A stretch of 64,000 nt of DNA, from assembly GCF_900108855.1 (NCBI RefSeq), contig NZ_FNXY01000010.1, positions 317,576-381,575 on the forward strand. Reading direction: 5' to 3'. The position numbers were made by a program, and so were the translations under genes. The notes beneath the pieces were generated by a model. That model was not told where the DNA came from, searched no databases, and was given only the letters and a program-made list of their open reading frames with translations. Of this stretch, positions 19,071 to 27,710 are shown one piece after another (positions within the stretch are counted from its first letter, which is position 1; each line of letters starts with the position of its first letter). The stretch comes from Dyadobacter koreensis. GTDB taxonomy: Bacteria > Bacteroidota > Bacteroidia > Cytophagales > Spirosomataceae.

Positions 19071-19586
19071 ATGGAAGAACAAGCATCCACCGCACGCACA
19101 GCTCTGAAATATGGAATTCTGACATCCGTCGCGATTATCATTTACACAACGATAACGAACGTATCCGGGCAGTCGCAGAATAAATGGCTGGCCATGGTGT
19201 CGTATCTGATTATGATCATTGGCATCTTTCTGGCGATGAAAGAATTCCGGGAGACGAACAAAGGGTTCATGGGGTATGGAGAGGGATTAGGTTTGGGAAG
19301 TCTTGTTTCGGCTATTTTAGGATTCTTTTCATCGATGTTTTCGATGTTTTATATCCGTTTTATTGATACCACGATCAGAACGCAGATACTGGACAAAGCG
19401 AGAGCAGATATGGAAGCGCAGGGGCTCGACGATTCACAGATCGACCATTACATGGAGTTGTCGGAGAAATTCAGTTCTCCGGGAATAATGTTTGCGGCCG
19501 GTGTTTTCGGGTTTCTTTTTATCGGCTTTATTTTTTCATTAATCATAGCTGCGATCCTTCGCCGTGAAAAACCGGTTTTTGATTAA
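19071..19586 (+). CDS. DUF4199-family integral membrane protein (second copy)
   Basis: A 171-residue protein with four hydrophobic helices and the family features GYGEGLGLGSLVSAILGFF and a charged loop with DKARADMEAQG before the last helix. It is related in layout to the preceding protein but clearly diverged. Function is unknown. It is separated from the first copy by 59 bases and from gldF by 111 bases. Confidence 0.78.
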   Translation: MEEQASTARTALKYGILTSVAIIIYTTITNVSGQSQNKWLAMVSYLIMIIGIFLAMKEFRETNKGFMGYGEGLGLGSLVSAILGFFSSMFSMFYIRFIDTTIRTQILDKARADMEAQGLDDSQIDHYMELSEKFSSPGIMFAAGVFGFLFIGFIFSLIIAAILRREKPVFD

Positions 19587-19697
19587 TGCTTTCTGATTAT
19601 TACGGCAACAAATTTATTTTGAAATATAAACAGTATTGAATCCGTTGTGATTTGTAACAATTCATGATTTTCAGTTCTCCATTTTTTATTAAAAAAA

Positions 19698-20426
19698 GTG
19701 TTTGCAATTTTTCAGAAAGAGATAGGTAGTTTTTTTAATTCGCTCGTTGCCTACATGGTTATGGCAGTCTTTTTGATTGCTGTTGGGTTAATCGTCTGGG
19801 TATTTCCTGATTCCAATGTTCTGGATTACGGGTATGCCGATCTGAATGCTTTTTTTAGCCTTGCTCCCTATGTACTTCTCTTTCTGATTCCCGCCATAAC
19901 GATGCGTTCCCTGGCAGAAGAAAGCCGGACGGGAACTTTGGAACTGTTGTTGACCAAACCAATAAAAAACTGGGAGTTGATCCTGGGCAAGTTTTTCGCA
20001 AACTGGATCTTGGTACTGCTTACCATTCTGCCGACAATACTGTATTACATCAGTGTCTATCAACTGGGAAATCCCAGCGGAAATATCGATTCTGCTGCGG
20101 TTTTTGGTTCCTATATTGGCCTTTTCCTGTTCAGCGGTGTTTTGGTATCTATGGGAATCTGGTCGTCCTCACTGAATGAAAATCAAATTGTAGCTTTCAT
20201 TCTCGGAGTTTTTCTTGCATTCATTTGGTATGTTGGGTTTGGATCAATATCGGCCTTGCTTGGGAGCGGATTTGCGGCTGACATTTTTTCATGGACTGCA
20301 CTCGATGAACAATACCGTGCACTGGGCAAAGGATTGGTAGATTCACGAAATGTAATTTATCTTTTCAGTCTGATGATTTTTTTTCTTTTCCTTACACATT
20401 GGCGTGTTGAAGCGCTCCGGAAGTAG
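19698..20426 (+). CDS. gldF: GldF, ABC transporter permease of the gliding-motility type
   Basis: A 242-residue ABC-2-type permease with six predicted membrane helices and the family-typical motif EESRTGTLELLLTKPI, which couples to the ATPase. It resembles GldF of the GldAFG complex of Bacteroidota. The start is a GTG at 19698 placing the N-terminus at MFAIFQKEIGSFF, the conserved beginning. GldG, the auxiliary component normally encoded immediately downstream, is absent here: the next gene, after a 210-bp gap in which I see nothing, is a sigma factor. gldA is not in the window either. Confidence 0.88.
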   Translation: MFAIFQKEIGSFFNSLVAYMVMAVFLIAVGLIVWVFPDSNVLDYGYADLNAFFSLAPYVLLFLIPAITMRSLAEESRTGTLELLLTKPIKNWELILGKFFANWILVLLTILPTILYYISVYQLGNPSGNIDSAAVFGSYIGLFLFSGVLVSMGIWSSSLNENQIVAFILGVFLAFIWYVGFGSISALLGSGFAADIFSWTALDEQYRALGKGLVDSRNVIYLFSLMIFFLFLTHWRVEALRK

Positions 20427-20636
20427 CAAGGCCGGAAAACTTGTGGTAAATCCTGTTAATAATAGTTAAAGTTGCCGTTGATTTCTGATCTTGGAAATGC
20501 AAAAAAATCATTTGTTTACAACTAATATTAATATTCGTACTTACTCCGGCAAAGTTTTTCATATTCTCTTTGATCTTGCAAATCTGAATTGATCTAAGAA
20601 TCTGCTTTTCACGTATATAATAAAAAGCACACTACG

Positions 20637-21347
20637 ATGATCAATTCACTAAGTTTGACGATTGGGGCCTCACCGCCCGGATTACTAACGATTTCTGATT
20701 ATGTTCAAAGGCAGGTAATTATATACTTACCAGTAGACCAGATCTTGGAAAATTTTATTAGCTTGCCAATAAGAAATGTTAAATTAAATGTTAAGCGACT
20801 CTTGGCGACTAGCAAAGTAAAATATTCGGAAGAAGAACTTGTGGTTGCTCTCAAACGGAATGAGAGGGCTGCATTTGAATTCCTCTACGATCACTACTCT
20901 GGGGCATTATTTAATATAATATGCAAAACATTGCGTGATGAGGAGCGGGCTGCTGATGTTCTTCAGGAATCTTTCTTGAAAATCTGGAAAAACATTGCGT
21001 CTTATAATCCGGAAAAGGGAAGACTGTTTACATGGATCTTAAATATTGCCCGTAATGGTGCGATTGATGCCGCTCGTGTTGAGGGCAGAAAACCGGTCAT
21101 GGACGATATCGACGATCGGGCCGCGTTAAATGAACGTGACACCAGTGAAGAGTTGAGTACCGCAAGTTCCGAGATAAAATCAATCGTTAATATGCTTCGG
21201 CCCGAGCGGAAGATTCTTATTGATATGGCTTATTTCCAGGGCTATACTCATGAAGAAATTTCCGAAGAATTAAAGATCCCGCTGGGAACGGTGAAATCGA
21301 GAATCCGAACAGCATTACAAGAGTTAAAACAATACTTTTCAGTATGA
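20637..21347 (+). CDS. ECF sigma factor (SigK-like)
   Basis: Sigma-70 regions 2 (about residues 64-130, FLYDHYSGALFNIICKTL, DVLQESFLKIWKNI) and 4 (about 183-235, GYTHEEISEELKIPLGTVKSRIR) are clear. The protein directs RNA polymerase to its own regulon. The frame starts with ATG at 20637, giving a 55-residue N-terminal extension unusual for this family; a TTG at 20802 would begin MATSKVKYSEEEL just before region 2 and may be the true start. The gene overlaps the start of the RskA-like anti-sigma gene by four bases, so translation is coupled. Confidence 0.9.
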   Translation: MINSLSLTIGASPPGLLTISDYVQRQVIIYLPVDQILENFISLPIRNVKLNVKRLLATSKVKYSEEELVVALKRNERAAFEFLYDHYSGALFNIICKTLRDEERAADVLQESFLKIWKNIASYNPEKGRLFTWILNIARNGAIDAARVEGRKPVMDDIDDRAALNERDTSEELSTASSEIKSIVNMLRPERKILIDMAYFQGYTHEEISEELKIPLGTVKSRIRTALQELKQYFSV

Positions 21348-22270
21348 ATATCCAAGCCTACATAGAGTCCGGTATATTAGAGGAATATGTATTGGGCACC
21401 GTTTCTTCTCAGGAGAAGCAGGAAGTGGAGTGTATGTCTCATATTTATCCCGAGATAAAAGAGGAGTTGATGCGCACCGAGAGCGCTTTGGAGCAATATG
21501 CACTGAAACATCAGACACCACCACCGGCTTCTTTAAAAGAAACGCTTTTTGCTCAGATGAATTTCGATGAGGTCACAGAAGAACCTGAATCTGCTGAATT
21601 AACCAGCGCTGAACCAACATTGGTGCAGGCTGATGATAATATAAAAAAATTACCTGTTGAAAATGACTTGATAGCGGAAACACAACCGGTATCGGCGCAG
21701 GAAGTTTACGCGGATATGACCACTGCCAACGGTGGTGCGACGGTCATTTATCCTTCCTGGGCTAAGTTTGCTGTGGCAGCGTCCATTTTGTTTGCCATTT
21801 TATTCGGCTGGTCTGCACTGCAAATGTCGGGTGTTAAAAAGCAAAATGAACAATACGCTGCTGACATGGATATGTTGAAATCCGATATGGATGCCATGAA
21901 AAAAGAGGCGCAGTATAAGGAGGCTTTGGCAAGCCTTTACAGAAATCCAAATCATAAGGTGGTAAGAATGGCAGGCCTGGAAAAATCGCCGGAAAGTGTT
22001 GTGGCTGCCATTTGGGATGTGAAGACTAATGACGTATTACTTGACGTTCAGAACTTACCGGCAGCTCCGGCGGGAAAACAGTATCAGCTCTGGACGATTG
22101 TTGACGGAAAACCGGTTGACATGGGCGTTCTTGATCAGGAATTTTCTAACAAAGTGTTGAAAATGAAACAAGCTAACCCTGGCGCAGTGGCATTTGCTAT
22201 TACTTTGGAAAAGACAGGAGGAAGCCCAAGCCCAACCATGGAAGATATGTTTGTGATGGGCAAAGTCTGA
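21344..22270 (+). CDS. RskA-like membrane anti-sigma factor
   Basis: A 308-residue single-pass protein. Residues 1-70 are the cytosolic sigma-binding part (YIESGILEEYVLGTVSSQE), then an acidic linker, a membrane helix at about 139-159 (WAKFAVAASILFAILFGWSA), a short coiled segment, and a C-terminal periplasmic RskA domain with LPAAPAGKQYQLWTIVDGKPVDMG. It should hold the adjacent sigma factor at the membrane until an extracytoplasmic signal triggers proteolysis. It is translationally coupled to the sigma gene (ATGA overlap). Confidence 0.9.
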   Translation: MNIQAYIESGILEEYVLGTVSSQEKQEVECMSHIYPEIKEELMRTESALEQYALKHQTPPPASLKETLFAQMNFDEVTEEPESAELTSAEPTLVQADDNIKKLPVENDLIAETQPVSAQEVYADMTTANGGATVIYPSWAKFAVAASILFAILFGWSALQMSGVKKQNEQYAADMDMLKSDMDAMKKEAQYKEALASLYRNPNHKVVRMAGLEKSPESVVAAIWDVKTNDVLLDVQNLPAAPAGKQYQLWTIVDGKPVDMGVLDQEFSNKVLKMKQANPGAVAFAITLEKTGGSPSPTMEDMFVMGKV

Positions 22271-22287
22271 TAGGCATCGTTTGTTTG

Positions 22288-22330
22288 AAAAAAAATGCCC
22301 GCACAGAATCTCTGACGCGGGCATTTTTTT
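22288..22330. terminator. Terminator after the RskA-like gene
   Basis: A perfect 13-bp or longer stem (AAAAAATGCCCGC with GCGGGCATTTTTT) and a 14-base loop flanked by A and T runs. It is able to work in both directions and also sits at the 3' end of the small frameshifted gene on the other strand. Confidence 0.92.
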
Positions 22331-22346
22331 TAGTATATCCGTTGTA

Positions 22347-22518
22347 TTAGATATCAAAAATTTCTTTGACCAGAACCTTAATACCATTAATAACATCTGA
22401 TCTTAAAACCTCTGTTTCGGTGAACGGTTTTAATCCGATAATTTTCATTGCCGGCGTAACTGTATGTTCCGTTAAATTCTAACGGATCGATACCGGTAAT
22501 TTCCATAGATGAATTCAT
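22347..22518 (-). pseudogene. Small gene with an apparent +1 frameshift
   Basis: An ATG at 22516-22518 opens MNSSMEITGIDPLEFNGTY, which runs to NYRIK and then breaks at an AAAA run (TTTT at about 22429-22432 on the plus strand), ending 43 codons in. Removing one base restores a frame continuing KPFTETEVLRSD and ending VKEIFDI-TAA at 22347-22349, for 57 codons in all. Both halves look like one acidic/hydrophobic small protein. It is either a decayed gene, a sequencing error in a short homopolymer, or a chance. Family not recognised. Confidence 0.45.
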
Positions 22519-22643
22519 TTTGAATCAAAACGGAGACAGATAGATAAAGCTAATCCATTGAAATTCAGGATTTCTGAGCCTCGTTAAGGAAAAAGCGATA
22601 CGGAATTGGATTCCGTACCGCTTTCCTCACAAGTTATTAAATT

Positions 22644-24032
22644 TTATTTACCAGCTTTCGCTTGTTTCAAAGCTTGCGTGGTTGTGTAATATTTTGAGAT
22701 CATATTAGGGACTTCCCACTCAGGCAACTTTCCTGCTTTCAGATATTCCATATACTTGTTTGCAACCTGTGCGAAGTGCGATTCATGACCTGTATCGTAT
22801 TTCGCAGGAATGGTGATTTCCCAGCCTTTCGTATTTTTCTTTAACTCGATGCCGGGAAATTTGTCCTGAACAGTTTTAAAGCTTTTCGTAAGGGCTTCTT
22901 CATATCCCTTATCTTTCGAAACTTGTTCAATATAAAGTACTGGCTTATATTTTTGATCTTTTCCCTGACGAACGATAAGGTTTGCTTTCGAGCCTTTCAT
23001 GATCGAATAATGTGTATCACCAGTTCCTTCCGGCGCCTGGAAATTCCATATTACCGAAACTTTGGCATGAACGCCTTTCAATGTGTAATTAATCTCCCCA
23101 TTTGAATATACATTCAAAATGCTGTCCTTGACATCTTTTTTCAGGAACTCAGGATAGGTGTCGCTTTTTGTGACCAGCTTGAATTGCGAAGGTGTCATCT
23201 GAGTTGCAGAACGCTTTGTTGAGAGTAATTTTATATCTTTCTGATAATCGAGCGTCACGTTCGGAAAGCAGCTCCATTGTACCAAATCTACCAAATGTGT
23301 AGTTACGTCCACCATTCCTTCACCTTGCTGGTTGACATCGAAAAACCAGGTTGGGCGAACAAGTGCTTCGCCTGAAATATATTTAAAAAAGTGGTGAACA
23401 CTTTCCTTTGCAACTGCCGGATCTGAGGGGGTTCCTTTTTGCAGGTCTCCAAAAATATCCGGAAGTTCGGCTAATTCCCGCTGCAAAGTATTAGTGATTT
23501 CATAACGCTCGGTCATAATATCGTAAAGCAAAACTTTGTTTTTCTCAGCGCTTGTAAATGCTTCTTTTAATAAATCAAACCCTGCAGCATCGATTGCCAT
23601 TGGTTTGTCTGCCAGAACATTCAGACTCGCGTCAACTGACTTCTTAATGAAATCGGTTTTTTTCTGATTGTTTCCAGCCAGAACAACAACATTTCCTTTC
23701 TTCTCGGACAGCATTTTTTCCAGGAAATCCGGACCCGTATATACTTTCTCTTCCCACTTAGTCGGGTCTTCAGCGCGCGTATTGTATTTTTCTACTTTGT
23801 CGAGATATGCTTTGACATCCGGGCCTTCGGAAGCGTACACATGCACGAGGGGATTTACATCGGCATACATTGATTTTTGTACCAAAGCCGCATGAAAGTG
23901 GCCAGGTTCAACAACGATCAGACTTAACGGTTTTTCCTCTTTTTGATCAGATTTTTCTTCTTTTTTGGTAGTACATCCCTGATTCAATGCAATGATACCG
24001 GTTAAAGCGATTGTCAAAAGTTTTCCCTTCAT
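22644..24032 (-). CDS. Lipoprotein of the Gfo/Idh/MocA oxidoreductase type
   Basis: A 462-residue lipoprotein: the signal sequence ends in the lipobox LNQGC with Cys20. The following Rossmann-like region (LSLIVVEPGHFHAALVQ, VVVLAGNNQ) includes the family dipeptide ADKPMAI, which corresponds to the EKP motif of Gfo/Idh enzymes. The C-terminal half matches the style of the putative oxidoreductase C-terminal domain found in Bacteroidota secreted homologues. It probably acts on a sugar in the periplasm, but whether it keeps NAD activity there is unclear. It is the last gene of the minus-strand amino-sugar cluster, 75 bases after nagB. Confidence 0.75.
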   Translation of the reverse strand: MKGKLLTIALTGIIALNQGCTTKKEEKSDQKEEKPLSLIVVEPGHFHAALVQKSMYADVNPLVHVYASEGPDVKAYLDKVEKYNTRAEDPTKWEEKVYTGPDFLEKMLSEKKGNVVVLAGNNQKKTDFIKKSVDASLNVLADKPMAIDAAGFDLLKEAFTSAEKNKVLLYDIMTERYEITNTLQRELAELPDIFGDLQKGTPSDPAVAKESVHHFFKYISGEALVRPTWFFDVNQQGEGMVDVTTHLVDLVQWSCFPNVTLDYQKDIKLLSTKRSATQMTPSQFKLVTKSDTYPEFLKKDVKDSILNVYSNGEINYTLKGVHAKVSVIWNFQAPEGTGDTHYSIMKGSKANLIVRQGKDQKYKPVLYIEQVSKDKGYEEALTKSFKTVQDKFPGIELKKNTKGWEITIPAKYDTGHESHFAQVANKYMEYLKAGKLPEWEVPNMISKYYTTTQALKQAKAGK

Positions 24033-24107
24033 GTAATATTAATTGACAGTGGAAAGTTGAAAATGATTAATCTTATCTGTTCGGGTCAATAAAAAGAAAC
24101 CCGGCTT

Positions 24108-24878
24108 TTACTTATAAGACGAAATTTCTGTCAATCTCCCCGCACTATCTTTGTCAATATATAAAATTGCATCGGGATGGTTTCGAAGAATCGTGGATGG
24201 ATATTCTTCACTGATTTCATCTTCAATAGTATGCTGGACCGCCTCGGCTTTCTTTTGCCCGGGTACAATCGCATAAGCATACTTGGCTTTCAACAAAGCA
24301 GGAATCGTGATGGTCAGCGCGTTAGCAGGAACTTCGTTAAAGGAATTAAAACATGCATCGTTAACCTGCTGTTGTCTGCATGCATCATCCAGACTCACCT
24401 GTTTCACAATAAGCTCGTCATCAAAAAAAGCCACATGAGGATCGTTAAAAGCGAGATGACAATTTTCGCCGATTCCCAGGCATACAATATCTGTTGGGAA
24501 ATCAGTCAGTAATTTTGCGTAACGGTCACATTCGGCTTCAATATCAACTGCATTGCCATTCAGATAATGGACAGAATGCAGCGGGATCTTATCAAACAGC
24601 CGTGTTTTAAGAAAATAGCCAAAGTTCTGCGGCGCATCACCCGCAAGCCCGACATATTCATCCATGTGAAAAGCGTTAACTCTCTCCCAGGCAATATTTT
24701 CTTCTTGCGATAAAACGGCGAGAAACTCGTTTTGTGAAGGTGCTGAAGCAAAAATGATATTGATAAATTCCTTTGTTTTTAACAATTCTCTGATTTTAGC
24801 TGCGACAGTTCGGGCCGCAACAGTACCCATTTCCTGTCGGGTCTCGTATATTTTTACTTCTAGATTACCGGCTTTCAT
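24108..24878 (-). CDS. nagB: Glucosamine-6-phosphate deaminase (NagB-like)
   Basis: A 256-residue NagB/6-phosphogluconolactonase-fold protein. It should convert glucosamine-6-phosphate to fructose-6-phosphate and ammonia. The motif FHMDEYVGL carries the family catalytic Asp, and GIGENCHLAFNDP carries the catalytic His. Compared with E. coli (GVGNDGHIAFNEP) the Gly before His is Cys and the Glu of FNEP is Asp, so activity or substrate may differ; FNDP variants are known among related sugar isomerases. It is next to nagA (108-base gap), which supports an amino-sugar role. Confidence 0.85.
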   Translation of the reverse strand: MKAGNLEVKIYETRQEMGTVAARTVAAKIRELLKTKEFINIIFASAPSQNEFLAVLSQEENIAWERVNAFHMDEYVGLAGDAPQNFGYFLKTRLFDKIPLHSVHYLNGNAVDIEAECDRYAKLLTDFPTDIVCLGIGENCHLAFNDPHVAFFDDELIVKQVSLDDACRQQQVNDACFNSFNEVPANALTITIPALLKAKYAYAIVPGQKKAEAVQHTIEDEISEEYPSTILRNHPDAILYIDKDSAGRLTEISSYK

Positions 24879-24986
24879 TTTATGATATTGGTTAGGTTTT
24901 TAAACGCGGAGTCAAAGTAGTTCTGTGCAGAGTTACGCCGTGTTTTTGTTAATAGAGAGCAGCGGAATTCCGTGTTAAAACTCATT

Positions 24987-26180
24987 TTACTTTACGTTTA
25001 ATGCGTCGTGAACAACACGACCGCCAATTATTGTTTTTTCAATCTGGATATTTTCATTGAAAATCACGATGTCGGCATCTTTTCCGGCAACAAGCGATCC
25101 CTTCTGGTTATGGACATTCATGATTCTGGCAGGCGTCAGCGTAATCATTTTGACGGCGTCCAATAGCGAAACATCGGCCAACTGCATCATATTTCGAACC
25201 AGTCGATCGGCGGTAGCAACACTTCCGGCAAATGACGAACGATCTGGCAACTTGGCCACACCGTCTTCCACGATAACTTTTAAGCCTGTTTTTAAAGGCC
25301 CGAGAACACTGTCACCCTCAGGCATTCCGGCCGCGCGCATGGCATCAGTTATCAGAGCAATGCGGTCAGGGCCTTTTATTTTCATGATTAATTTCAGTAA
25401 TGGGGCTGGCAGGTGAATGCCATCTGCAATAATTTCCACATCCATTGCATCAATAATAAAAGCACTTTCAATCACACCAGCATATCTGAACGCGTTCCTG
25501 CGCGTGACTCCCGACATCCCGGAATAGAGGTGAGTCGCAAGAGTATAACCATTTTCAAAGCCTTCTAAAACCTCTTCGTAGATTGCGTCAGTATGTGCTA
25601 AGGCTGCTAAAACTCCTTTCGATTTTAGATATTTCGCAAATTCGATGGCGCCTTTTAATTCAGGTGCAGCACTCCACCGGGTTATGGATGAGGAATGTGC
25701 AAGCACTTCCTGATATTCTTCCGGATCCGGATCGCGGATGTAACGTGGATCCTGAGCGCCGCGCTGGTTCATTGCGAAGTAAGGCCCTTCGAGGTGCATT
25801 CCTAAAAACTGAGCTCCCTTTTTATTGCTTTTATTCGCTGTTTCATATAGGTCCAGTGTTTTTAATAAATCTTTTTTTTCACTGGTCAATGTGGTCGGTA
25901 CCATTGCGGTTGTTCCATATTTCACATGCGTTTCTGCAATCGTGAGAAAGGCTTCTTCGGTACCGTCCATAAAATCAAAGCCTCCGCCACCATGAATATG
26001 GAGATCTATAAAGCCTGGTGCTATATATTTTCCCGAAGCATCAATCTCTAAAGCATTTGAAACTTCAATATTTTTTTCACTTACTTCCAGAATTTTACCT
26101 TCCTCGAGGATAAGACAACCGCCGCTGATAACACGGTGAGGCGTCAGTATTTTTCCGTTAAATATTTTAGTTAAACTCAT
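24987..26180 (-). CDS. nagA: N-acetylglucosamine-6-phosphate deacetylase
   Basis: A 397-residue amidohydrolase that removes acetate from GlcNAc-6-phosphate, feeding NagB. Visible motifs: the metal HxH in DLHIHGGGGFDF, the Glu ligand in MHLEGPYF, His ligands in ALAHTDA and ATHLYSGMSG, and the catalytic Asp in LITDAMRAAG. Length and motif order are normal. The gene lies between nagB and a FucP/NagP-like transporter, all on the minus strand. Confidence 0.95.
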   Translation of the reverse strand: MSLTKIFNGKILTPHRVISGGCLILEEGKILEVSEKNIEVSNALEIDASGKYIAPGFIDLHIHGGGGFDFMDGTEEAFLTIAETHVKYGTTAMVPTTLTSEKKDLLKTLDLYETANKSNKKGAQFLGMHLEGPYFAMNQRGAQDPRYIRDPDPEEYQEVLAHSSSITRWSAAPELKGAIEFAKYLKSKGVLAALAHTDAIYEEVLEGFENGYTLATHLYSGMSGVTRRNAFRYAGVIESAFIIDAMDVEIIADGIHLPAPLLKLIMKIKGPDRIALITDAMRAAGMPEGDSVLGPLKTGLKVIVEDGVAKLPDRSSFAGSVATADRLVRNMMQLADVSLLDAVKMITLTPARIMNVHNQKGSLVAGKDADIVIFNENIQIEKTIIGGRVVHDALNVK

Positions 26181-26366
26181 TCTGTTTTTATTTAATCAGA
26201 CAGTATTTTCAGTATGTCGTCATCTGAGTTCTGTCAACCTTTCAAGGTTTTGATCCGTGTAAGACTGCTGTTTCCTGTAATATTGTCGTCTTTTCGGAAT
26301 CTAAAATCGGAGTTTTGGTCAGCGTTTTTCTGATTTGATAATAGGTTACTTGATTTATACCTATCG

Positions 26367-27689
26367 CTAAACCATCCATTCCCGGATTTTATGTCCTCTG
26401 ACAGCATAAAAAACCAGATATAGATAACAAGGGAGAAGTACCCAGTAGGCGGTTCTTACGTCGTACAAGTCTGCGATGTATCCATAAAATAACGGCATGA
26501 TCGCGTTTCCGCATAAGCCCATGATCATGATAGACGCACCAAGTTTTGTAAATCGTCCAAGGTTATCAAGTGCCAGTGGCCATATACCCGCCCAAACCAA
26601 TGAATTGGCAAATCCTAAAAGCACTACAAACCAAATCGAAATATCTGTTGAGTGACCAAGGAAATTGATTTGGCCGCGGGTGAAAATAATCAGCAGCGTA
26701 AATAATGTCCCTAAAAGTGTACAAATTCTCAAAGCATTAACCTGGCTGATAATTTTAGGAATCAGCGATATCCCAATTAAATAACCACAAATCGTGCAGA
26801 ATAAGGTATAAGAAGGAAAGACCTTGGCTTCTAACAAATTAATTCCCATCGAATTGGCATAACTGATGATCGTATCAATGGCAATCACCTGCGTTCCCAC
26901 GTGAAGGAAAATCGCAAGAGCTCCCAAAATCAAGTGAGGAAATTGAAAAATACTTGTTTTACCAGCATTTGCACTTGCTATTTCTTCGCTCTCATGTTCG
27001 GTATCGATTTCAGGCAGGGGAGATTTGTAAACGAGAAAACCGAGAACAAAAAGAAAACTTCCCAAGCCGATATAAGGATTAATCACGCGGCGTATTAATT
27101 CATCGAGTGCTGCGCTTCTTTGCACATCGGTCATCGATCCCAGTTGCGCGAATAAATCGGTATCCGTCGGTCGGAGTATCACCGCTGCAAAAACAATTGG
27201 TGATAAAATTCCGGCAGCTTTGTTACAAATCCCCATAATACTTATGCGTTGCGCCGCTCGTTCTTTGGCGCCGAGAATGGTGATATAGGGATTAGCCGCA
27301 GTTTGTAAAATCGCCAAACCAATCCCGATCGTAAACAGTCCGAGCAGGAATATTTCGTAAGTCCGGGACATGGCCGCAGGGACAAAAATAAATGCTCCTG
27401 CTGCCATACACCAGAAACCAATCATCATACCTTTTTTAAATCCAACCGCTTTCAGCAGAAAAGAGGAAGGAACAGACATCACGAAGTAGGCAATGTAAAA
27501 TGCAAACGCAACCAGGTAGGCCTGAAAACTGGTAAGCTCACAGGCTATCTTAAAATAAGGTATAAGAATCGAATTGACCCAGGAAACGAATCCGAAGATA
27601 AAAAACATCAAGCCAATGATCAGAATTGAGATCATCGTTTCGCTTTTATTCAACTGGTTAACCTGGATAGCGGTGGATTGAGCACTCAT
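26367..27689 (-). CDS. MFS sugar transporter (FucP/NagP-like)
   Basis: A 440-residue, 12-helix major facilitator. The text resembles the FucP-type sugar:H+ symporters, with TM1 GLMFFIFGFVSWVN, the motif QTAANPYITILG in TM4 and a long central loop about residues 215-245. Next to nagA and nagB the likely substrate is N-acetylglucosamine or a related sugar (inference from context; NagP is the known GlcNAc member of this family). It starts 21 bases after the stop of the upstream Gfo/Idh gene, so they form one operon. Confidence 0.88.
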   Translation of the reverse strand: MSAQSTAIQVNQLNKSETMISILIIGLMFFIFGFVSWVNSILIPYFKIACELTSFQAYLVAFAFYIAYFVMSVPSSFLLKAVGFKKGMMIGFWCMAAGAFIFVPAAMSRTYEIFLLGLFTIGIGLAILQTAANPYITILGAKERAAQRISIMGICNKAAGILSPIVFAAVILRPTDTDLFAQLGSMTDVQRSAALDELIRRVINPYIGLGSFLFVLGFLVYKSPLPEIDTEHESEEIASANAGKTSIFQFPHLILGALAIFLHVGTQVIAIDTIISYANSMGINLLEAKVFPSYTLFCTICGYLIGISLIPKIISQVNALRICTLLGTLFTLLIIFTRGQINFLGHSTDISIWFVVLLGFANSLVWAGIWPLALDNLGRFTKLGASIMIMGLCGNAIMPLFYGYIADLYDVRTAYWVLLPCYLYLVFYAVRGHKIREWMV

Positions 27690-27710
27690 TTATATCAATT
27701 TTTAACTAAA

